A stretch of 11,820 nt of DNA, taken from an uncultured Parabacteroides sp. GTDB lineage: Bacteria; Bacteroidota; Bacteroidia; Bacteroidales; Tannerellaceae. Location of the stretch: assembly GCA_947074335.1 (NCBI GenBank), contig CAMTPG010000052.1, forward strand, positions 1-11,820. The letters are read 5' to 3'. The translations under genes were made by a program, and so were the position numbers. How positions within the stretch are numbered: position 1 is the stretch's first letter; every line of letters begins with the position of its first letter. The notes beneath the pieces were generated by a model, which saw only the letters and a list, made by a program, of their open reading frames with translations, was not told the DNA's origin and did not search any database. Positions 1-4,670 of this stretch are shown in pieces.

Positions 1-136
1 CGGCCTCGGGGCATGCTTTTGATGCCTGTTTCGAGCAAAAATAAAATGTTAAAACTGACAATAAGCAGGAAGTAAAAACGGAGATTTGCAATACATTGAC
101 AATCAATCCGTTGCAAAACCCCGAATTTCCTTGCAG

Positions 137-202
137 TGAAATTTGAATTCCATCGTTATGAAATTTTGATTCCATAACGATGGAATTTTATTTTCATCAG
201 CA
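137..202. repeat. Tandem 22-bp repeats with nested inverted repeats
   Basis: Three head-to-tail units of 22 bp start at 137, 159 and 181. Unit 2 matches unit 1 at 16 of 22 positions, and unit 3 matches unit 2 at about 15 of 22. Units 1 and 2 each hold a dyad of the form ATTCCAT-N4-ATGGAAT: 147-164 has one mismatch and spacer CGTT, and 169-186 is perfect with spacer AACG. The two spacers are reverse complements, so 146-160 also pairs perfectly with 173-187 as one 15-bp stem with a 12-base loop. A period of 22 bp is about two helical turns, which would put protein sites on the same face of the DNA. The region is A/T-rich, so the third unit may be chance. Function is not known: a terminator, an operator array or both are possible. 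Confidence 0.6.
146..194 (+). terminator. Possible rho-independent terminator of an off-window gene
   Basis: A perfect 15-bp stem (146-160 with 173-187, loop 161-172) is followed at once by a T-rich run with one A (186-194). This is the form of a plus-strand intrinsic terminator, and would fit a gene ending to the left of the window. The stem is rather A/T-rich and the loop is long, and the same bases are part of the 22-bp repeat array, so a regulatory role is an equal alternative. On the minus strand the stem has no good U-tract. Confidence 0.4.
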
Positions 203-320
203 AGAAATCGGAAATGGATGCCATGTGCGGTTTTATCAACCAGAAATATTTACAATAAGTATTGCGTTTTATACGGTATGCCTATAATTCTCTCTTTTAT
301 ACAAAAACAACAGCATTCAC

Positions 321-351
321 CTTGTCAATCTCTTTATTATCCTTATTTTTG
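321..351 (+). promoter_or_regulatory. Predicted Bacteroidetes-type promoter of the ddh operon
   Basis: TATTTTTG at 344-351 matches the -7 consensus TAnnTTTG exactly. CTTG at 321-324 (core TTG 322-324) lies 19 bases upstream and fits the -33 TTTG box. Transcription would start near 355-358, leaving a leader of about 25 bases before the ddh ATG at 381. There is no Shine-Dalgarno sequence, as is usual in this phylum. The promoter lies between the arms of an imperfect inverted repeat (310-320 and 366-376). Confidence 0.6.
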
Positions 352-380
352 CAAGTGAAGAAAAAGTAAATGCTGTAATT

Positions 381-1277
381 ATGAAGAAAATTAGAGCTGC
401 CATCGTAGGTTATGGCAACATTGGTAAATATGTACTGGAGGCTATTGAAGCGGCTCCGGACTTTGAAGTGGCCGGTATTGTGCGTCGTAATGCAACCGAT
501 GTACCCCACGAGTTGAAACTGTATCCTGTTACAGATGATATTAAAAAACTGAACGATGTGGATGTGGCTGTACTGGCTACGCCTACACGCAGTGTAGAAA
601 CCTATGCCAAAGAGATTCTGGCATTGGGCATCCATACAGTAGACAGCTATGATATTCATGGCGGCATTGTAGATTTGCGTCGCTCGCTGGATGAAGTGGC
701 CAAAGCAAACAACACAGTGGCTGTAATTTCGGCCGGCTGGGATCCGGGAAGCGACTCGGTAGTGCGTGCTTTACTTGAAGCCATGGTTCCGAAAGGAATT
801 ACCTATACCAATTTTGGTCCGGGCATGAGCATGGGACACACCGTGGCTGTTAAAGCCATCGAAGGTGTGAAAGATGCACTTTCCATGACTATTCCGATGG
901 GCACCGGCGTACATCGCCGTATGGTTTACATCGAAGTAAAAGAGGGATATAATTTTGAAAAAGTGGCTGCTGCCATCAAAGCCGACGATTATTTCGTACA
1001 TGATGAAACACATGTAATGCAGGTAACCAGCGTGGATGATCTGAAAGATATGGGTCACGGCGTTAATCTGGTTCGCAAAGGTGTTTCGGGTCAGACGCAG
1101 AATCAGTTGATCGAATTTGATATGAAGATCAACAATCCGGCACTGACTGCCCAGATCTTAATTGCAGTGGCCCGCGCCAGTTTCCGTCAGAAACCGGGTG
1201 CTTATACCATGATCGAATTGCCTATGATTGATATGCTGTATGGCGACAAAGAGGATTTGATCAGACGACTTGTTTAA
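381..1277 (+). CDS. ddh: Meso-diaminopimelate dehydrogenase
   Basis: This enzyme (EC 1.4.1.16) interconverts L-tetrahydrodipicolinate, ammonia and NADPH with meso-2,6-diaminopimelate and NADP+, giving a one-step route to the diaminopimelate of peptidoglycan and to lysine. It is cytosolic. The 298 residues open with a Rossmann nucleotide-binding loop (GYGNIG, 10-15). The paired arginines R35-R36 after the second strand suit binding of the NADP phosphate. Family motifs follow: ATPTRS (66-71), HTVDSYDIHG (85-94), SAGWDPGSDS (117-126) and FGPGMSMGHT (145-154). The length and these motifs resemble the shorter type II enzyme of Symbiobacterium thermophilum (about 299 residues) more than the roughly 320-residue Corynebacterium enzyme; this is from memory, not a search. 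ATG 381 is the first start that precedes the Rossmann strand. The gene leads the ddh-lgt-flavodiiron-nagB run, 16 bases ahead of lgt. The family call is firm. Confidence 0.96.
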   Translation: MKKIRAAIVGYGNIGKYVLEAIEAAPDFEVAGIVRRNATDVPHELKLYPVTDDIKKLNDVDVAVLATPTRSVETYAKEILALGIHTVDSYDIHGGIVDLRRSLDEVAKANNTVAVISAGWDPGSDSVVRALLEAMVPKGITYTNFGPGMSMGHTVAVKAIEGVKDALSMTIPMGTGVHRRMVYIEVKEGYNFEKVAAAIKADDYFVHDETHVMQVTSVDDLKDMGHGVNLVRKGVSGQTQNQLIEFDMKINNPALTAQILIAVARASFRQKPGAYTMIELPMIDMLYGDKEDLIRRLV

Positions 1278-1293
1278 AATCTAATCGATAATT

Positions 1294-2121
1294 ATGCTTA
1301 ATTTTATTACGTGGACGGCTAATCCGGCCATCTTTAGTATCGGGACTCGCGAAATTCGCTGGTATGGCTTGGCCTTTGCTTTGGGCTTTGCCATCGGTTA
1401 CTGGATTGTAGAAAAAATGTGGAAACGCGAGAAACTCGATCCCAAATGGATTGATTCACTGTTGCTGTATACCATTATTGGTACAGTGGTGGGTGCGCGA
1501 CTGGGACATTGTTTGTTGTATGCGCCCGGTTATTACCTGGCACATCCGTGGGAAATTCTTTTTATACACGAAGGTGGTCTGGCCAGTCATGGCGGAACAT
1601 TAGGCATAATTATCGCTGTTTATATTTATTCGAAGCGGGTTACTCATAAACCCATGATCTGGACACTCGATAAACTGTGTGTTCCGATCGGGCTTGTAGC
1701 GGCTTTTATCCGATTGGGTAATCTGATGAATCATGAGATTTACGGACATCCTACCGATTTGCCCTGGGGGTTTCGCTTCGTTGAAAATCTGCATCCCTGG
1801 ATGCAGGGTGCCGAGCCGATATTCTCTGCTCCCAGCCATCCTACCCAGATTTACGAAGCACTCTGTTATCTGATAACTTTTGTGCTTTGTATGTGGTTAT
1901 ATTTCAAAAAGAATGCGTGGAAAAAAGAGGGTCTTATCTTTGGTGTTTTCATGATTTGTATCTTCGGTTCACGTTTCTTTATCGAAATGCTGAAAAATAA
2001 CCAGGAGGCATTCGAAGAGAATATGGCACTGAACATGGGTCAGCTGCTGAGTATTCCTTTCGTTATGCTGGGTATTTACTGCGTTTGGAAGGCCTTGCGC
2101 AAAAAGAAAGAAATAGGTTAA
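1294..2121 (+). CDS. lgt: Prolipoprotein diacylglyceryl transferase
   Basis: Lgt (EC 2.5.1.145) moves the diacylglyceryl group of phosphatidylglycerol to the lipobox cysteine of prolipoproteins, the first step of lipoprotein maturation in the inner membrane. The 275 residues have about seven hydrophobic segments, as in the E. coli enzyme. Visible landmarks are RWYGL (22-26), SHGG (98-101, H99 matching the essential E. coli H103), the Lgt signature around 139-151 (R140, N143, N146, E148, G151, matching E. coli R143, N146, N149, E151, G154), HPTQIYEA (182-189) and SRFFIE (226-231, R227 matching R239). The signature differs from the strict pattern: I139 stands for Gly and L144 for Phe. The lysine-rich end (RKKKE) fits a cytoplasmic C-terminus. 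There are 16 bases after ddh and 18 before the flavodiiron gene, so cotranscription is likely. Lipoproteins are abundant in Bacteroidota surface systems, so the gene is expected to be essential or nearly so. Confidence 0.97.
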   Translation: MLNFITWTANPAIFSIGTREIRWYGLAFALGFAIGYWIVEKMWKREKLDPKWIDSLLLYTIIGTVVGARLGHCLLYAPGYYLAHPWEILFIHEGGLASHGGTLGIIIAVYIYSKRVTHKPMIWTLDKLCVPIGLVAAFIRLGNLMNHEIYGHPTDLPWGFRFVENLHPWMQGAEPIFSAPSHPTQIYEALCYLITFVLCMWLYFKKNAWKKEGLIFGVFMICIFGSRFFIEMLKNNQEAFEENMALNMGQLLSIPFVMLGIYCVWKALRKKKEIG

Positions 2122-2139
2122 ACTCCAATTTATAGTGCT

Positions 2140-3333
2140 ATGTATAAACTAAAAGAAATCGCCAGTGAGGTGTTTTATGTGGGTATAAACGACCGCGAAA
2201 AACATCTTTTCGAAAATATGTGGCCGCTGCCATTTGGTGTATCGTATAATTCTTATCTGATTGTAGATGAGAAAACCGCTTTGATCGATACAGTGGATAT
2301 CAGTTTTTCGGATATTTTTCTGAAAAAAGTGGCCGATGCATTGAACGGACGCACACTCGATTATCTGATCGTTAATCATATGGAGCCTGATCATTCGGGC
2401 AGCATCCGTTTGCTCCGCGAGCAATATCCGGATATGCAGATTGTGGGCAATAAGCTGACTTTCGGCATGATCGACGGATATCACGGCATTACAACCGGTC
2501 TGCACGAAGTAAAAGAGGGCGATACACTGGATCTCGGAAAACATAAACTTTCGTTTTATATGGCTCCGATGGTGCACTGGCCTGAGGTTATGGTTACTTA
2601 TGATGCTACGGATAAACTGCTTTTCTCGGCAGATGCTTTCGGTACATTTGGTACGATCGATGGCGCCGTGGTGGATACAGATATGAATGTGGAACATTTC
2701 TGGGAAGAGATGAAACGGTATTATGCCAATATTGTGGGCAAATACGGCAGTCCGGTGCAACGCGCTTTACAGAAACTTTCGGCACTCGATATTCAGACGG
2801 TTTGTCCGACTCACGGTCCCGTTTGGCGCGAAAACATCGCTGCCGTATGGGATATTTATAATAAAATGAGTCTGTACGAAGCCGAAGAGGGTGTAGTTAT
2901 TATTTATGGCAGTATGTATGGTAATACCGAACAAATGGCCGAAGTGATTGCCGCTTCACTTTCTGAACATGGCGTAAAAAATATTGTAATGCATAATGTA
3001 AGTAAGAGTCATGCCTCTTACATATTGAAAGATGTATTCAAATACAACAGTGTGATTATCGGTTCGCCTACTTACAGTAATCAGCTATATCCCGAAATCG
3101 AATCGATTTTGAGTAAAATTCAGATTCGCGAAGTGAAGAACCGTAATTTCGGTTACTTTGGTTCGTTTACCTGGGCCGGCGCAGCGGTAAAACGACTGGC
3201 AGCCTTTGGCGAAGCGATGAAATGGGATATTATCGGCACGCCTGCCGAACAAAAACAGGGCCTCAAAGCAGATAATTACGACGCCTGCTGGGCACTGGGT
3301 GAAGCCATGGCTAAACAACTAACAAAAAATTGA
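2140..3333 (+). CDS. fprA: A-type flavodiiron protein (FprA family), O2/NO reductase
   Basis: Flavodiiron proteins reduce O2 to water and/or NO to N2O in the cytosol of anaerobes, with electrons from rubredoxin or another partner. The 397 residues show the two-domain class A build. The N-terminal metallo-beta-lactamase-like domain (about 1-250) carries all di-iron ligands: H80, E82 and D84 in HMEPDH (80-85), then H146, D165 and H225 (in PTHGP). The C-terminal flavodoxin domain (about 251-395) has an FMN phosphate loop YGSMYGNTEQ (256-265), SPTYSNQ (309-315) and GSFTWAG (341-347). There is no fused rubredoxin or flavin reductase domain, so the electron donor must be a separate protein, not seen in this window. 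Whether O2 or NO is the main substrate cannot be read from the sequence. The gene lies 18 bases after lgt and 25 before nagB, inside an otherwise envelope-related run. The symbol is the family name, not proof of orthology. Confidence 0.95.
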   Translation: MYKLKEIASEVFYVGINDREKHLFENMWPLPFGVSYNSYLIVDEKTALIDTVDISFSDIFLKKVADALNGRTLDYLIVNHMEPDHSGSIRLLREQYPDMQIVGNKLTFGMIDGYHGITTGLHEVKEGDTLDLGKHKLSFYMAPMVHWPEVMVTYDATDKLLFSADAFGTFGTIDGAVVDTDMNVEHFWEEMKRYYANIVGKYGSPVQRALQKLSALDIQTVCPTHGPVWRENIAAVWDIYNKMSLYEAEEGVVIIYGSMYGNTEQMAEVIAASLSEHGVKNIVMHNVSKSHASYILKDVFKYNSVIIGSPTYSNQLYPEIESILSKIQIREVKNRNFGYFGSFTWAGAAVKRLAAFGEAMKWDIIGTPAEQKQGLKADNYDACWALGEAMAKQLTKN

Positions 3334-3358
3334 CAAATTATTAAATGCAAAGAATACT

Positions 3359-4171
3359 ATGAGATTAATTATTGAACCGAATTACGATCAGCTTTCTGCC
3401 TGGGCCGGAAATTATGTGGCTGCGAAAATTAAACAGGCAAATCCTACGGCCGAAAAACCGTTTGTACTGGGCTTGCCTACCGGATCTTCGCCACTGGGCA
3501 TGTACAAACAGCTGATTAAATTGCACAAAGAGGGCGTAATCTCTTTTCAGCATATCATCACATTTAATATGGATGAATATGTAGGTTTACCGAAGGATCA
3601 TCCTGAAAGCTATCATTCGTTTATGTGGAATAATTTCTTCAGCCATATTGATATCAATCCGGCTAATGTAAATATCCTGAATGGTAATGCAGCTGATCTG
3701 GATGCTGAATGTGCTGCTTACGAAGCAAAAATGAAAGCTGTAGGCGGTGTAGATCTGTTTCTGGGCGGTATCGGTCCCGACGGACATATTGCCTTCAATG
3801 AACCGGGATCTTCTTTATCTTCGCGTACACGTGTAAAAACGCTGACTCAGGATACAATTATTGCCAATTCACGCTTCTTTGATAATGACGTGAACAAAGT
3901 ACCCAAAACATCGGTAACAGTTGGCGTTGCTACGGTTCTGGATGCCAAAGAGGTTTTGATTATGGTGAATGGCCACAATAAAGCGCGTGCATTGCAGCAG
4001 GCTGTGGAAGGTTCTATCAATCAGATGTGGACAATTACGGCATTGCAACTGCATCCGAAAGGCATCATTGTATGCGACGAGGCTGCCTGTGCCGAACTGA
4101 AAGTGGGAACTTATAATTATTTCAAAGATATCGAAAAGGATCATCTGGCTCCCTGCTCTTTATTGAAATAA
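3359..4171 (+). CDS. nagB: Glucosamine-6-phosphate deaminase
   Basis: NagB (EC 3.5.99.6) turns glucosamine 6-phosphate into fructose 6-phosphate and ammonia in the cytosol. It sends amino sugars from host glycans or recycled peptidoglycan into glycolysis, and sets the pool left for UDP-GlcNAc. The 270 residues align almost without gaps to the 266-residue E. coli enzyme: GLPTGSSPLG (38-47), catalytic D72 in NMDEY, D141 and H143 in GPDGH, E148 in NEP, and substrate-contact residues R172 and K208. Residues of the E. coli GlcNAc-6-phosphate allosteric site also seem kept (S151, S152, R158, K160, Y254), so allosteric control is plausible though unproven. It is the last gene of the run, 25 bases after the flavodiiron gene, and a strong terminator begins 24 bases after its stop. 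A five-codon reading frame starting at 3345 ends in a TGA that overlaps the nagB ATG. Confidence 0.97.
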   Translation: MRLIIEPNYDQLSAWAGNYVAAKIKQANPTAEKPFVLGLPTGSSPLGMYKQLIKLHKEGVISFQHIITFNMDEYVGLPKDHPESYHSFMWNNFFSHIDINPANVNILNGNAADLDAECAAYEAKMKAVGGVDLFLGGIGPDGHIAFNEPGSSLSSRTRVKTLTQDTIIANSRFFDNDVNKVPKTSVTVGVATVLDAKEVLIMVNGHNKARALQQAVEGSINQMWTITALQLHPKGIIVCDEAACAELKVGTYNYFKDIEKDHLAPCSLLK

Positions 4172-4194
4172 AATTTTCAACATATAGGAAAAGA

Positions 4195-4225
4195 AAAAAG
4201 GTTATGCTTCAGGCATAACCTTTTT
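4195..4225. terminator. Bidirectional intrinsic terminator between nagB and the TPR gene
   Basis: GGTTATGC (4200-4207) pairs perfectly with GCATAACC (4213-4220) around a five-base loop. Flanking A5 (4195-4199) pairs with T5 (4221-4225), giving a 13-bp stem with a U-tract on either strand. It serves nagB on the plus strand and the convergent TPR gene on the minus strand. Directly beside it is a second small hairpin, CTGTTT/AAACAG with loop TCAG (4226-4241), which fills the space up to the TPR stop codon. Confidence 0.9.
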
Positions 4226-4245
4226 CTGTTTTCAGAAACAGATAA

Positions 4246-4509
4246 TCAGGGATTATACATCTCTTTATTGTAATAATCGAGTATTTTTATCAATTGATTG
4301 TAAGCGATTTGCGCCGGACTATCGGGATTCAGTTCGATCGCACGCAGATATTGATTCAATGCCTGGCGGAAATCATTTTTCTTGCGGTAAACATTTCCCA
4401 AAAGATAACAGGCTTCGTCGCAACCGGGTTCTTTGCGAAGAATATCTTCCAACAAACTGATTGCTTCATCTGTTTTATTTTCAAGAATAAGTTGTCTGAT
4501 TGTTTCCAT
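4246..4509 (-). CDS. Small tetratricopeptide-repeat (TPR) protein
   Basis: The 87-residue product is almost wholly helical and built from TPR-like units. Residues 1-30 form a helix pair that fits one short or degenerate TPR (N11-K12, D14-E15-A16 and L19-L20 at expected places, then EP). Residues 31-64 form a clear TPR with YLLGNVYRKKNDF and A50, Y54, A57, N61-P62 at consensus positions. Residues 65-83 look like a capping helix. There is no signal peptide or membrane segment, so it is probably cytosolic and binds another protein; the partner is not evident. The start at 4509 (ATG on the minus strand) directly precedes the first helix. A matching -7 box lies about 30 bases upstream. The gene is convergent with nagB and divergent from topA. 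Calling it a TPR protein is safe, but any biological role would be a guess. Confidence 0.85.
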   Translation of the reverse strand: METIRQLILENKTDEAISLLEDILRKEPGCDEACYLLGNVYRKKNDFRQALNQYLRAIELNPDSPAQIAYNQLIKILDYYNKEMYNP

Positions 4510-4539
4510 AGATCAAAAAGATTGATAACTGTTGAAGCG

Positions 4540-4547
4540 CAAAGATA
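4540..4547 (-). promoter_or_regulatory. Candidate -7 box for the TPR gene
   Basis: On the minus strand 4547-4540 reads TATCTTTG, an exact match to TAnnTTTG, about 30 bases before the ATG at 4509. I find no convincing -33 TTTG at the proper spacing, so this is a partial promoter match only. Confidence 0.4.
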
Positions 4548-4631
4548 TAGCTTTGGCAATTATTTCTGCTCTTTAACAGCTTAAAAGTAGGTTTTTTTGA
4601 CGGGTATGCAAGATTGCTTTAAATATTTATG

Positions 4632-4639
4632 TAAGTTTG
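4632..4639 (+). promoter_or_regulatory. Candidate -7 box for topA
   Basis: TAAGTTTG at 4632-4639 matches TAnnTTTG exactly and lies 31 bases before the topA ATG. The nearest -33 candidates are badly spaced: TTG 4614-4616 is 15 bases away and TTTG 4596-4599 is 32 bases away. The -33 side of the promoter is therefore weak or differs from consensus. Confidence 0.5.
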
Positions 4640-4670
4640 CACCCGATTTCAATAAGATTAAGAAGTTATT

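Larger units (their letters stand above)
1..320. other. Non-coding region upstream of ddh, left window edge
   Basis: I see no convincing complete gene here. At the left edge two plus-strand frames are open from base 1: one ends at TAA 42-44 and the other at TAA 73-75. Either could be the last residues of a gene lying off the window, but the stretches are too short to recognise. A GGCAT/ATGCC inverted repeat (10-14 and 22-26) lies inside this edge. A minus-strand match to TAnnTTTG (36-43) could instead be a promoter for a gene running leftward. Further right lie a dyad centred on base 101 (TTTGCAA 85-91 against TTGCAAA 111-117, with ATTG 95-98 against CAAT 104-107 inside it) and the 22-bp repeat array at 137-202. 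From about 203 to 300 the DNA is A/T-rich, and only loose matches to the repeat are visible there. Confidence 0.6.

Noticed and set aside
137..202. CRISPR array or plasmid-type iterons in the 22-bp repeats
   Set aside because: The units are contiguous with no unique spacers, are only three in number and diverge from each other; there are no cas genes or replication initiator gene nearby.
370..378. Minimal ATG-CTG-TAA frame ending two bases before the ddh ATG
   Set aside because: It has only two codons and the ATG lies within the inverted-repeat arm; chance is the simplest explanation.
297..659. Minus-strand 120-codon frame over the ddh promoter and 5' part of ddh
   Set aside because: It is antisense to a firmly identified gene, has a composition rich in Cys, His, Asn and Tyr typical of antisense frames, and no recognisable motif.
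2149..2760. Minus-strand 203-codon frame antisense to the flavodiiron gene
   Set aside because: It is long, but lies fully opposite the diiron domain coding region, has no family motif and is rich in His and Ile, as expected for antisense frames.
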